Source: Polietes domitor (taxonomy: Eukaryota > Arthropoda > Insecta > Diptera > Muscidae). Taken from it: 64,000 nt of DNA. This document shows, piece after piece, positions 21,776 through 32,395 of the stretch. The position numbers were made by a program, and so were the translations under genes. The stretch covers positions 117,899,085 to 117,963,084 of the forward strand of contig OX377620.1 of NCBI GenBank assembly GCA_947397865.1, given 5' to 3'. The notes below the pieces were generated by a model. The model saw only the letters and a list, made by a program, of their open reading frames with translations. It had not been told where the DNA came from and searched no databases. Within the stretch, counting starts at the first letter, position 1. Every line of letters begins with the position of its first letter.

Positions 21776-22394
21776 AAGAGTGATTTTTTTGAGGTTAGGA
21801 TTTTCATGCATTAGTATTTGACAGATCACGTGGGATTTCAGACATGGTGTCAAAGAGAAAGATGCTCAGTATGCTTTGACATTTCATCATGAATCGTCTT
21901 ACAAACGAACAACGCTTGCAAATTATTGAATTTTATTATCAAAATGCGTGCTCTGTTAAGAAAGTTCATTGCGCGCTTCCATTTTATGGTCAGTTTAATC
22001 GACCCACTGAAGCGGCTATTCGGGCTATTGTGACTAAATTTCGCACCAAATTTACATTGTTGGACATTAAACCACCAACACGCTTACGTAGAGTGCGAAC
22101 TGAAGAAAATATCGCAGCTGTATCGGCCAGTGTTAATGATGACCACCAATTTTCGATTCGTCGCCGTTCGCACCAATTGGGTCTCTGTTACTCAAAAACG
22201 TGGAAATGCCAAAATTGGACTAAGCGGATGGACCACCTAAGACGCAGCCGCGGTCAACATTTAAATGAAATTATCTTCAAAAAGTAAATGTCATGGACCA
22301 ATCTAACGTTTCAAATAAAGAACCGATGAGATTTTGCAAATTTTATGCGTTTTTTTTTAAAAAAAAGTTATCAAGCTCTTAAAAAATCACCCTT
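21776..22394 (+). mobile_element. Mariner deletion derivative, copy 2 (619 bp), nested in Helitron H1
   Basis: Flanked by TA at 21774-21775 and 22395-22396, with AAGAGTGATTTTTTT at the left and the inverse of AAGGGTGATTTTTTAAGAGC at the right. It lies about 100 bp inside the 3' end of H1, so it inserted after the Helitron. Confidence 0.95.
21889..22287 (+). CDS. Mariner-derived DNA-binding fragment fused to transposase tail, copy 2
   Basis: 132 codons, same layout as the frame in copy 1: two helix-turn-helix regions (about 6-51 and 83-106), then the TWK|CQNWTKRMDHL junction and C-terminal tail. I take this copy as the reference version because CQNWTKRMDHL matches the wording of full-length family members. 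The start is an ATG about 110 bp inside the element, behind TTTCATC. The terminal KK is followed by TAA. No DDD catalytic residue is present. Confidence 0.8.
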   Translation: MNRLTNEQRLQIIEFYYQNACSVKKVHCALPFYGQFNRPTEAAIRAIVTKFRTKFTLLDIKPPTRLRRVRTEENIAAVSASVNDDHQFSIRRRSHQLGLCYSKTWKCQNWTKRMDHLRRSRGQHLNEIIFKK

Positions 22395-24028
22395 TAGATA
22401 AATCTAAAATAGTAATTTGGAAACATCCTATTATATAGCACTCACACACAGTCAAAGTAAGTTGTGCTTGTCGATATGCACTATTTTAACTGACTCCTTC
22501 GTATGTATAATTTTTATCATTTTCTACCAAATTTTGAACAAAAAATCACCACCATTTATATCCTCGATCTCATGTTTCTAGATGCAGCCAGCTACTTTAT
22601 AACTTTTTGCACTTCTTTCCCAAAAAATACACATTTTGAAAAATCACTATAGGTAAAATGTGTTTTTGCTTCCCCTAAAAATATGTACTTTATTTGGTAA
22701 CACATTTATTCCTTGTTGTCCCGTATCCCCCTTTTAAGTAAAAATTTTGAAATATCCATTTATGTTCCGCGCTTACGTAATTAAATGATTGTACAACATT
22801 TTTATCCCTTTTCGTCCCGCACTCCCCTTAAAAGTACAAATTTCGAAAAATTAAACTACTGCGCTTCTACAAGGTCAGAGGAATTTACACACTAAATTTC
22901 ACGATTCTAGCTGTAATACTAAAGTTGGTACCATTTTTATCCCTTTTTGTCCCGCTCTCAACTTAAAAGTACAAATTTCGAGAAATCCATTTATGTTGCA
23001 AGTCTACGTTGTCAGAGAAATTTAAACACAAAACTTCACGACTATAGCTGAAATATTTTTGTTATTGTTTGTACAAATTTCGAAAAATTATTTTAGATTA
23101 TTCTTCTTCTTAATTGTCAATACTTTATTTGGTACTACTTTTATCCGTTGCCAGAGGAATTTACACTCCAAATTTCACGATTGTAGCTACAATTTTTATC
23201 CCTTTTTGTCCCACTCACCCTTAATAAGTACAAATTTCGAAAAATCCATTTAGATTTGCGCTACTACGTTGTCAGTGGAATTTACATACCAAATTTCACG
23301 GAATTGGTACAACTTATATCCCTTTTTGCCCCGCGCACCCCTTGAAAGTAAAAATTTCGAAAAATTCAATTTTACTTCGCTTTTATATGGTCAGAGGAAT
23401 CTACATACCAAATTTCAAGATTCTAGGTGTAATAATTTAGTTGGTACCATTTTTATCCCTTTTTGTCTCGCACGCCCCTAAAAGTACAAATTTCGAAAAT
23501 CTAATTTTACCTCGCTTTTATATGGTCAGATGAATTTACATACCAAATTTCAAGATGCTAGGTGTAGTACTTTAGTTGGTACCATTTTTATCCCTTTCTG
23601 TCCCGCTCACAAATTTCGAAAAATCCATTTATATTGCAAGTCTACGTTGTCAGAGAAATGTAAATACCGATTTTCACGATTCTAGCTGCAATTCTTAAAT
23701 TGGTACCATTTTTATCCCTTTTTGTCTCTTTCCTCCCTTAGAAGTACAAATTTCGAAAAATCCCTATTTGTAGCTCGCCTGCATGGCGAACCTCACCGAA
23801 TTTCATGTTTATAATACTGCCCTTTAGTCAGGAAGAAGGTTCGATGTTTATCCCTTTTTGGGCCATTTTACCCCTGAAACGTACGAATTTCGTAAAACCC
23901 TTTCTTAGTCGACGTCTACGTCATATTTGGGAACTACCCTGAAAATTTCCTGACCCTGGCTTCAACCGTTTGGTCTGGGAGCTGCTCAATGATAAGTCAG
24001 TCAGTCAGTAACGCAACTCTTTTATATA

Positions 24029-24409
24029 AGGGGTGATTTTTTAAAAGCTATAGGAAAGTTTTTCAAAAAAGGGACATAAAATTCAGAAAAATGCATGAAA
24101 TCTTTATTTGAATCGATAGTACGGTCCATATAATTTAATGTTTGAAGATTATTTCATGCAAATGTTGACCTTGACTGCGCCTCAAATGGTCCATCCGCTT
24201 AGTCCAATTTTGGCATTTACACGTTTTTGATGAACTTTCTTAAGAGAGCACCATTTTGATAATAAAATTCGATAATTTGCAAGCGTTTTTCGTTTGTAAG
24301 ACGATTCATGGTTAAATTATAAATGTTTGACAGTGAAACAAAACACGAAACGTGCGTCAGCTGTTTAAACCAGTGTTGCCAAAAAGATAATAGCTAAAAA
24401 ATCACCCTT
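24029..24409 (-). mobile_element. Second-generation mariner deletion derivative (381 bp), nested in Helitron H1
   Basis: TA on both sides (24027-24028, 24410-24411) and inverted ends AGGGGTGATTTTTTA / inverse of AAGGGTGATTTTTTAGCTA. The minus strand reads MNRLTNEKRLQIIEFYYQNG, then a frame break, then KCQNWTKRMDHLRRSQGQHL and a stop. It therefore keeps the same KTWK|CQNWTK junction as the 619-bp copies but has lost most of the sequence between the first helix and that junction. It is diverged (LHEIIFKH instead of LNEIIFKK at the end) and clearly older. Its insertion split the 5' end of H1. Confidence 0.88.
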
Positions 24410-24419
24410 TATATATAGA

Positions 24420-25205
24420 TTAAAAGTACTTTTGATGTTCAAATGTTATGAATTACACTTTCACATAGAAACTGTAGCTTTGGATCAGTCTTCAAAAATT
24501 GAGAAAAAGTGTTTTTTTTTTTTCAAAAAATATTTTTTTTTGGTGGCACGATAATAAACCCATAAAAATTTAAAAAAATTTTTTTATTTTATTTTGTAAT
24601 AGCTAACATTATAAAGCATAAAACAATGTAAAATAATCTATAGATAGGTGTTGAAGTTATTACACTTAAATGATTTTTAAAAATTATGATTTTTTCATTA
24701 TCGTTTAAATAGCGCGAAAACCCCCTTACAGCAGAGTAGGACTGTTTTTCTTAAAGCCGAAATAAGAAGCTGCAATAAAAAAAAACGTTTGAATTTAGCC
24801 TCGATAACCATAAATTCTATATACTTACATTGGATAATTAGGCAGGCTACTTCCAACATTTTTAACATAAAATTTTTATTCAAAAATTGATATAACAATT
24901 TTAATATATTTTTTTAGTTTGTATTTAGTTATCACAGCTTAGTTATCCAGTCTTAAAAATAGTCCTAATTTATTTGAATAAAATCTATGAATAAATGAAT
25001 TTTAATGAAGAATTTTTGTCGTCTTCACGTATGACTAAATCAAAATGACATAACTTCTACACTTATCCATAAATTTTCTTCAAATAGACCATGTTTTCAT
25101 CGCTATTATAAAATAAGCAAGATCCCAGCTATTATAAAATGCAAGAGAATATTCGCTTATCTTCAATGTAAATTATTTTATATTTAACCACAAATTTAGA
25201 AAATC
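24420..25205. repeat. AT-rich repeat J
   Basis: Starts with TTTCACATAGAAACTGTAGC and GGATCAGTCTTCAAAAATTG, the same signature (CACATAGAAACAGTAG, GGAACAGTCTCC, GAGAAAAA) seen at 30895, 31140 and 31415, and inverted near 46050. The rest is poly-A/T-rich with no frame. Ends and class are unknown. Confidence 0.55.
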
Positions 25206-26123
25206 ATAATTTTTATATCCTCACTCTACAGAGTAGGAGGGTATATATCATTTGGGACAGAAAAAAAGTGTAACGCATTGAAGGAGTGACTTAAGACCCT
25301 AAGTATAATTGGACCAAATCCGTTTCACGACCTTTTAAGTTGTTTGAGCCATGTCCGCCCGTCCGTCTATCTGGCTGGCTGGTATACACGATAACTATCG
25401 AAAGGAGTTAAGTAATCAATTCAAACTATGCACATGGTAATATTTTTCCAAAACTTGGTTTAAGTTCGAAGATGTGCGAAATTGCCACACCCCTTCTGGT
25501 ACCTCCCACACAAATAGACCATATTCCCATGTTCAATTGAAACCTTTGTAACTTCCACACCGATATTCGGAATCACTCATATTTTGGTATTTACTAATGT
25601 TTTTATAATTCCATTAAGTGTACTAAATATGTTGGGTTTTTTCCCACGCCCCCTTTTAGTACCTCCCACACAAATCACCATAAGCTACGTAAAATTAAAG
25701 TTATTATAACTTCTATACGGATGATCACAATACTACGTTATATTTGATATTTGGCAATGCTTTAATAAAAGTTACATTCTCATGGAATAAGGGCGATATT
25801 GTCACACCCCTTCTGGTACCACCTCCCACACAAATTTGCAAATCCTTGGTTACAATAAAACTGATATAGCATCCACACGGGTAATCTAAATCATTTGAAA
25901 TTGAATGATATTTGAAAAAGGTTTTTATAGTCGCTTTAAACCTAAAAAATATTTACGCTTTAGCCACCCCCCTTCTTGTACCTTCCACACAATTATCTCT
26001 ATCCTAGGTGATATTAAATCCTTCATCCTTCTATACTGGTGCATGGAATCCGCTATGACTTGCTATTTTCTGATGTTACATTGTTTTATAAATGTAGACG
26101 AAATTTGTGACACGTACCTCCTA

Positions 26124-26742
26124 AAGGGTGATTTTTTAAGAGCTTGATAACTTTTTTTTTTTAAAAAACGCATAAAATTTGCAAAATCTCATCGGTTCTT
26201 TATTTGAAACGTTAGATTGGTCCATGACATTTACTTTTTGAAGATAATTTCATTTAAATGTTGACCGCGGCTGCGTCTTAGGTGGTCCATCCGCTTAGTC
26301 AAATTTTGGCATTTCCACGTTTTTGAGTAACAGAGACCCAATTGGTGCGAACGGCGACGAATCGAAAATTGGTGGTCATCATTAACACTGGCCGATACAG
26401 CTGCGATATTTTCTTCAGTTCGCACTCTACGTAAGCGTGTTGGTGGTTTAATGTCCAACAATGTAAATTTGGTGCGAAATTTAGTCACAATAGCCCGAAT
26501 AGCCGCTTCAGTGGGTCGATTAAACTGACCATAAAATGGAAGCGCGCAATGAACTTTCTTAACAGAGCACGCATTTTGATAATAAAATTCAATAATTTGC
26601 AAGCGTTGTTCGTTTGTAAGACGATTCATGATGAAATGTCAAAGCATACTGAGCATCTTTCTCTTTGACACCATGTCTGAAATCCCACGTGATCTGTCAA
26701 ATACTAATGCATGAAAATCCTAACCTCAAAAAAATCACTCTT
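26124..26742 (-). mobile_element. Mariner deletion derivative, copy 3 (619 bp), nested in K
   Basis: TA at 26122-26123 and 26743-26744; the same inverted ends and length as the other three copies. It interrupts a K internal unit between ...GTACCTCC and GAACCTTCCACACAAAT. Confidence 0.94.
26231..26629 (-). CDS. Mariner-derived DNA-binding fragment fused to transposase tail, copy 3
   Basis: 132 codons, uninterrupted. It differs from copy 2 only at the conserved Trp just after the junction, which is Leu here (CQNLTKRM). Otherwise both helix-turn-helix regions and the C-terminal tail are intact and the catalytic domain is absent. Confidence 0.78.
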   Translation of the reverse strand: MNRLTNEQRLQIIEFYYQNACSVKKVHCALPFYGQFNRPTEAAIRAIVTKFRTKFTLLDIKPPTRLRRVRTEENIAAVSASVNDDHQFSIRRRSHQLGLCYSKTWKCQNLTKRMDHLRRSRGQHLNEIIFKK

Positions 26743-26807
26743 TAGAACCTTCCACACAAATTATCTTTCCCTTATAACTTCCGTATATATGTTCTCTGAG
26801 AGTAAGG

Positions 26808-27388
26808 GTATATACATTAGGGCGTACCTCAAAAAAAAAGTTCGCCGTACACCTTCGAATATGAAGTATTATTGAAAGGTAGTTTCAAAAAAAAAATTTT
26901 TATTTTTTTATGCCGAACGTAGGGGTCGCGCTTTTACATTTTTCTATATAACTTGTATTTATAAACGGATTTTAAAGTGTGATACATCGATGTTTTTGTC
27001 TCGACGAGGCCGATTTTTTTGTCTTTGAAGTCATTGAGCTCAAGCATCCCCTTCTGGTACTTACCCATCATTTCTCAGTTGCTACTACCCTAATGTACCA
27101 CTCTAATAATCGAAAATTAAAGCTCGCATAAAATCATGAATCATGTTTGAGCTCAATGACTTCAAAGACAAAAAAATCGGACAAAAACATCGATGTATCA
27201 CACTTTAAAATCCGTTTATAAATGCAGAAGTTATATAGAAAAATGTAAAAGCGCGACCCCTACGTTCGGCATAAAAAAATAAAAAAAATTTTTTTGAAAC
27301 TACCTTTCAATAATACTTCATATTCGAAGGTGTACGGCGAACTTTTTTTTTTTTTACTTGTAACCTGGTACGCTCTAATATACATATA
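26808..27388. repeat. Long inverted repeat LIR1, near-perfect arms
   Basis: The left arm (about 26808-27043) and right arm (about 27147-27388) are inverse copies. Matching landmarks are AAGTTCGCCGTACACCTTCG / inverse at 27325, AAGCGCGACCCCTACG / inverse at 26925, AACATCGATGTATCACAC / inverse at 26980, and TTGAGCTCAATGACTTC at the inner edge. Visible differences are few: a roughly 10-nt extra segment (TCTCGACGAGGC area, 26999-27010) in the left arm and a small change near 26955. The spacer of about 105 bp contains CCCCTTCTGGTACTTACCC, a piece of the K unit. Confidence 0.88.
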
Positions 27389-27416
27389 AGTCGGTTTAGT
27401 CGACTGAAGCTTACTT

Positions 27417-28250
27417 ACTTGTTTTAAAAACTCTTGCGTCTACAAAGAGTGTCAGAAAATCGTCGATCTTTTACATATTAAAATTAAAAAAATATATATT
27501 TTTTTTCAAAAATAAAATAAAAAATAATTCAAAAAATAAAAAGAAATGTTCTAACTAAAAACATATTGCCCTAGTTAGAACATTTCTTTTTATTTTTTTG
27601 ATTTATTTTTTTTTAATTTTTTATATTTTATTTTTGAAAAAAAAAAAATATTATTTTTTTTTAATTTTTATTTTTTTAATATATATTTTAGTTTTGATTT
27701 TTTTTAATTTTTATTTTTTTAATTGTTTTTTATTATTATTTTTTTAATTTTTATTTTTTAACTGTTTTTTTAATTTTTTTCTATTTTTATTTTTTACTTG
27801 TTTTTTTTACTTGTTTTAAAAACTCTTGTGTCTACAAAGAGTGTCAGAAATTATTCGATCTTTTACATATTAAATTATTAAAAAATTAAAAAAAATATTT
27901 TTTTTCAAAAAAATAAATAAATAAATCAAAAAATAAAAAAGAAATGTTCTAACTAAAAACATATTGCCCTAGTTAGAACATTTCTTTTTATTTTTTTATT
28001 TATTTTTTTAATTTTTTATATTTTATTTAAAAAAAATATTATTTTTTTTAATTTTTATTTTTTTTTAATATATATTTTAGTTTTGATTTTTTTTTTAATT
28101 TTTATTTTTTTAATTGTTTTTTTATTATTATTTTTTTAATTTTTATTTTTTTAATTGTTTTTTTTTTAATTGTTTTTTTTTTTTAATTTTTTTCTATTTT
28201 TATTTTTTAATTTTTTCTATTTTTATTTTTTAACTTTTTTCTATTTTTTT
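27417..28250. repeat. AT-rich tandem pair of hairpin units and low-complexity tail
   Basis: Two copies, 392 bp apart, start ACTTGTTTTAAAAACTCTTG (27417 and 27809). Each contains the hairpin GAAATGTTCTAACT - loop of about 16 nt (AAAAACATATTGCCCT) - AGTTAGAACATTTC (about 27545 and 27942) set between poly-A-rich and poly-T-rich arms. 28080-28250 is nearly all T and A. No frame is meaningful here. Confidence 0.8.
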
Positions 28251-28524
28251 GCATTTTTGTGTTTTTTTCGGGCTTTTTTCAGCCAAGACTTTCTGAAAAA
28301 GTAATCATCTTTTTCTGAAAAATTTTGGAGACAATTTCTAGCCATCATATTTATCTTCAAGTGGTGTGATCGGAATTTTATGTCCAAAATAAGAGCGCAA
28401 GTATTAATGGTACCTTTGACGAAGATTGGAATTTTAGTATTTTTTAAATTATCCATAACATTTTGTGTGTGTTTATTTTCTATGAACCTTTCCCGTAAGG
28501 GATCCATATTATACCAATAATCCA
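28251..28524. other. Transition DNA with an unassigned minus frame
   Basis: A 94-codon minus-strand frame (28241-28525) has basic residues at its end and no motif I recognise. It abuts a plus-strand transposase tail, so it is probably the other strand of decayed transposon DNA. Confidence 0.3.
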
Positions 28525-28641
28525 TTGACGATTCAGGCCCTACACCCGAATATTGAGCAAGTCATTCGTGAGATAGAGCCAGAAAGCTTCATCAAGGTCT
28601 TGGATGCGTTAATGAGAAGCAAAAGCGTGCTCCATAAATAA
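28525..28641 (+). pseudogene. Mariner/Tc1-type transposase C-terminal remnant
   Basis: Plus-strand translation gives LTIQALHPNIEQVIREIEPE followed by SFIKVLDALMRS and a stop. TIQAL..NI..VIREI is the usual penultimate segment of mariner-like transposases, ahead of the NWTKRM tail, which is decayed here to DALMRSKS. The catalytic core is not recognisable upstream. Only this short match supports the call. Confidence 0.45.
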
Positions 28642-29080
28642 TGGACCGTAAATAAATACTTTTTGTTCATTTTTTCTGTATTTAATAAGAAGCTTGTATT
28701 TGAACCTTCCTTTAGATACAACTCTCTTTTAATATACCACCTCATAAACATAAATAAACATATATAACTAATATGATACAGGGAAGGGCGCTACAAAATG
28801 TATCATTCTATCGGAAGATGTGAATAAGCGCTAAAGTATCATCCTTAAAACGGGGAAAATAAATACTGAAACATTGATTTTTTTTTTTGAAAAATTACCA
28901 CCATTCCTTAATTTACATAGTGAGTTTAAAACAAAACATTTTTATTATTAGCGGCTATATGTCCGTGGATAAAATTCAATTTTTACTTGAACTACGTGAT
29001 TTAGGTTTCGAGATTTAATTTTCTAACCAACTTATTTTCTATCAAAATTGGTCATAATTTAGCGAATTGAATGAGAGATT
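28642..29080. other. AT-rich DNA, nothing recognised
   Basis: Short frames only. The minus frame 28533-28751 overlaps the transposase remnant on the other strand and is not supported as a gene. Confidence 0.35.
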
Positions 29081-29084
29081 TATT

Positions 29085-29280
29085 ATATATTTGGAATTAA
29101 TAGATTTCGAAAATAATGACTAACAAGTTTTGGCATATTTTCCAACAAAATACCCAAATTCCAAAAGTGGGAAATATATTCCAAAATTTGGGATTTTTTG
29201 TTTTAGTAAAATATGGCAAGAAGTCAACAAATGAGACTAAACAATATTTATTTTCTAATCGACTCTTTGAATCGCTCGCG
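29085..29280. repeat. Imperfect inverted repeat
   Basis: TTTTGGCATATTTTCCAACA...CCCAAATTCCAAAAGTGGG on the left pairs with the inverse of CCAAAATTTGGGATTTTTTG...TAAAATATGGCAAGAAG on the right. Weaker complementarity extends outwards through AGTCATTATTTTCG / AATATTTATTTTCT. Arms are about 80 bp with many mismatches. Confidence 0.5.
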
Positions 29281-30890
29281 ATTTGAGAATTTTTAGAAAC
29301 AATTTTTTTTGATAAAAAATTTCAATTTTTGAGATGAAATGAGCATTAAAAGCATCCTCATTATATCTTCTTTAAAATACAAATTTAGAAGCAAAAAAAC
29401 GTCGTCGTATTTTTGAAAAAAAAAAAAAAAAACAATTAAAAGGTAACTTTTTTATTTTTTGTTTTTGAAAGAGTATATCATCTGGTTGAAGTAACACATT
29501 AATCCATTAGTTTATTTAGAATTTTGTAAGCAATCTGTATAAAAAAATCGAAAAAATACCAAACCAACCTCGGCCATAAATTTGAAAATATTCTCTTGTA
29601 ACCATTTCAAACTTTGTCATGGCGAGGTGACCAACTTTGGAGGGTCAACCAGTAGCCCCCATGCCTGCCTTCGACAGATCCAGTTTTGTAAGACACCCCT
29701 GTTCTAAGCACGGGAAATTTTGTCACGATATCTCTTTGTGTTAACTAAAAAACAATTTTTTAACCTCTCATATTGTGATTTGTTTTTTTGGGAAAGCCTT
29801 CCAAAAATGAACGATTTTTTTACCTGTTTCATTTAAATTCTAATTATTATTTTAACCTCGAGTGTAAATCTCACTGAAAGACATCCCAAAATAACCATTG
29901 CGTTTCCTTTGTAATACATCTTTCATTTAACCTTTACAGCTGTCCGTCCGTCCTTCCGTTTTTGCCTTCATTGCTGTGGACGGACGATCTTCTTCAGCGC
30001 TGTCGTTTGTATTTAATGAAGGTTTCCTTCATTAATTCATCTGCAATTCCAGGTGGTCGGTCGGTCGGTTGGTTGGTTGTTGTGCTCTTTTTTTCTGGGT
30101 TATTTCATTTGCTTTTATCACAACTTTGAAATCTAATTATAATTACATAGAATTTCGGGGAGGACGACCTAGTACAGTTTTATTTTTACCTGTTTTTTAT
30201 CCGTGGCTGTGTGACCTTCTTCGTTTGACATGATCCGGCGTTAATCTTTTGCTAAGCTTATTGCCTTCAAAAGCGGATGGAGGGACGGACGGTGTTTGTT
30301 TTTTAGACTCAAACGGAAACGGAAATGGTTAAGTCTGTGGTGCTCTAGTGCTTCTAAGTGTGTGTTTGGTTTGCTTGGAATGGCTGTGTGGCTCAAATAA
30401 TTTTAATCAAATCTCCAACCATGATTTAATAGTCAAAACAGCATTACATGCTTGCTAGCTCTTTCTACATCTACAGCTCCTCATCCTTCCTGCCTTGGCA
30501 GTTAATTTTTTTATTGGATTTATTTTCTGTAAAAAAGTGGAAGAAAAATGAAATGACGATGTTGTCGCGTGGCGTTTCTTGGTATCAGTCAGCAGCAGCA
30601 CAGTGCCGTGGCAACGCTTTGAGCCATTCGAGTTAAGTACTGTTGTTGGAGCTGCTGTTGCTGCTGCTACCATCGCTGTTGTTGCGCCACGACTCAATGG
30701 AATGTGTTATGAAATGAAAATAAATGATGGAGAAAAATTCAATTTCAATTTAATTCCTAAACTTGAAAGCGCACGCCAAGCAAAAAAAAAAAACAAACAA
30801 ACGGGAAGCTGTGGTGATTTGCCCTTATCAACACAGTGGCAGCCAAGAATAATTATTTTACCAAAAATTGAAAATGTTGCGAATTTCATT
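29281..30890. other. Apparently single-copy DNA
   Basis: Contains (GGTC)n/(GGTT)n simple sequence at 30057-30077 and a GTTGTTGCTGC-like patch at 30640-30685. Overlapping short frames on both strands at 30448-30899 are typical of such trinucleotide-rich DNA. No splice-bounded exon or domain could be supported. Confidence 0.4.
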
Positions 30891-31640
30891 CTCACCTAGA
30901 AACAATGAATTAGGAACAGTCTCCGAAAAAAAATTGAGAAAAACATTGATTTAAAAAAAATCTTTGTTTTACGGAAAAAAATCATAAAAAAATAAAAAAT
31001 ATGTTTGCCAAAATTTCAAATTTCTTCAAAGTACCTCTAATACTTGTACACTCATTTGGTAAATATAGGTCTGATCGCACTCGCTTTTATCTTCAATTAA
31101 AGATAATTATGATGGCTGCAAATGTTGCTATCTTCACTTTCACATAGAAACAGTAGTTTAGGAACAGTCTCCAAAAAAAATGAGATTTTGTTCTTATTTA
31201 AAAAAAAATTATTTTACTGACACGAAAATCTCCACAAAAATTAGCAAAAAAAAATATTTGTACAAAAAACATAAACATGTTTTATTGGATAAAATTCTTT
31301 ATTTTTTTTTAATTTTTACTAAACTCTAAGTTTTGTCGTTGGTAACTTAAATATTTGTACCCTAAAAAAATCATAAACAGCAGAAAAAGACTTTAAAAAA
31401 TATATAAACAGAGTAGTTTCGGAACAGTCTCCAACAAAAAATGAGAAAAATTATTTTTGTCACACATTTTTTTTGCTGACCGGCAAAAGAACTAAAAATT
31501 GAAAAAAAAAAATAAAAATCTACACTATTTCGAATCGTTGTGTATAGATTTTCTAATGTATTTTGGCTCTCCAAACTCGAAAACGATATTAAAACATTTT
31601 AATGGATAATTTTTTTTACTGAAATTCCAATTTCGACGTA
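30891..31640. repeat. AT-rich repeat J, three partial copies
   Basis: The signature GGAACAGTCTCC plus A-rich run and GAGAAAAA occurs at about 30914, 31160 and 31417, and TTCTAATGTATTTTGGCTCT lies at 31550. Copies are spaced about 250 bp apart, suggesting a degenerate tandem. No frame longer than chance is present. Confidence 0.6.
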
Positions 31641-32395
31641 GGTACCTTTAATGTTACAGTATTACAGCTAGAATCGTGAAATTTGGCATGTAAATTCCTC
31701 TGACCATATAGAAACGAAGTAAAATTGGATTTGTCGAAATTTGTACTTTTAAGGGGCGAGTGGGAGAAAGAGGGATAAAAATGGTACCAACTAAAGTATT
31801 ACAGCTAGGATCATGTAATTTGGTATGTAAATTCCTCTGACCATGTATAAGCGCATTAAAATTGTATTTTTCAAAATTTGTACTTTTAAGGGTTACGAGG
31901 GACAAAAACGGATAAGAACAGTACCAACTACAATATTGCTGCTATAGTCGTGAGATTTGGTGCGTAAATTCCTCTGACTACGTAGACTTGCAACATAAAT
32001 AGATTTTCAAAATGTGTACTTTTAAGGAGAGAGCGGGACCTAAAAAGGATAAAAATGGTACCAACATTAGGATTACAGCTAGAATCATGAAATTTAGTAT
32101 ATAAATTCCTCTGACCATGTAGAAGCGCCATCAAAATGTATTATTTTTGGAATAAAAGGCTCTGCGGTTGTAATTTTTTGTTAAAAACTGGGTAGAAAAT
32201 GAAAAAAATATATATACGAAGGGAGTTCGGCTAAAACAGTGCACATCGACAAGCACATTGCTTTGACTGCATATGAGTGCTATGTTTCCAATTTACTATT
32301 TTAGAAAAGAAAATCAAATAAATACTATCCTAAAACAGAGACGGATAATAACAAATAACTGGCTATTTCGCGTGCGAAGCAGCGGGTACTGCTAG
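31640..32395 (+). mobile_element. Helitron H2, 5'-truncated
   Basis: It begins mid-unit (GTATTACAGCTAGAATCGTG) after repeat J with no TC end. It has four to five units of about 135 bp, then the Helitron-specific 3' segment (ACGGATAATAACAAATAACT, CGCGTGCGAAGCAGCG, CTAG at 32392-32395, followed by T). The 3' segment matches H1 and H3. The 3' end lies against the TCATTCATATGGC coding tail of a mariner remnant, which marks the insertion point. Confidence 0.85.

Larger units (their letters stand above)
21674..24419 (-). mobile_element. Helitron H1, non-autonomous, with two nested mariner derivatives
   Basis: On the minus strand the 5' end is A|TCTATATATA...AAAAGAGTTGCGTTACTGACTG (from 24419) and the 3' end is hairpin CGCGTGCGAAGCAGCG, a short gap, then CTAG (21674-21677). 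The base after CTAG is A rather than T, unlike H2 and H3. The body holds many units of about 135-140 bp (GGTACCATTTTTATCCC, GTACAAATTTCGAAAAATCC). Removing the two nested elements leaves about 1.74 kb, close to the 1.71 kb of H3. No Rep/helicase frame exists, so it depends on an autonomous partner. Confidence 0.85.
25208..27423 (+). mobile_element. Hairpin-tail repeat K, with nested mariner copy 3 and a long inverted repeat
   Basis: The 5' end TTTTTATATCCTCACTCTAC runs into its own near-inverse GAGTAGGAGGGTATATA. Next come CATGTCCGCCCGTCCGTC and GAAAGGAGTTAAG, then about five internal units of roughly 160 bp marked by CCCTTCTGGTACCTCCCACA (25495, 25655, 25812, 25972 and, after the mariner, 26748). 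The 3' part has GAGAGTAAGGGTATATAC, and after the inverted repeat the hairpin GTCGGTTTAGTCGAC at about 27390-27404, ending TTACTTACTTGTT. Layout and tail match families B and C although the unit sequence differs. HINE-like class is inferred. Confidence 0.6.

Noticed and set aside
28241..28525. 94-codon minus frame
   Set aside because: It abuts a plus-strand transposase tail remnant and ends in A/T-rich low-complexity DNA. No motif could be found.
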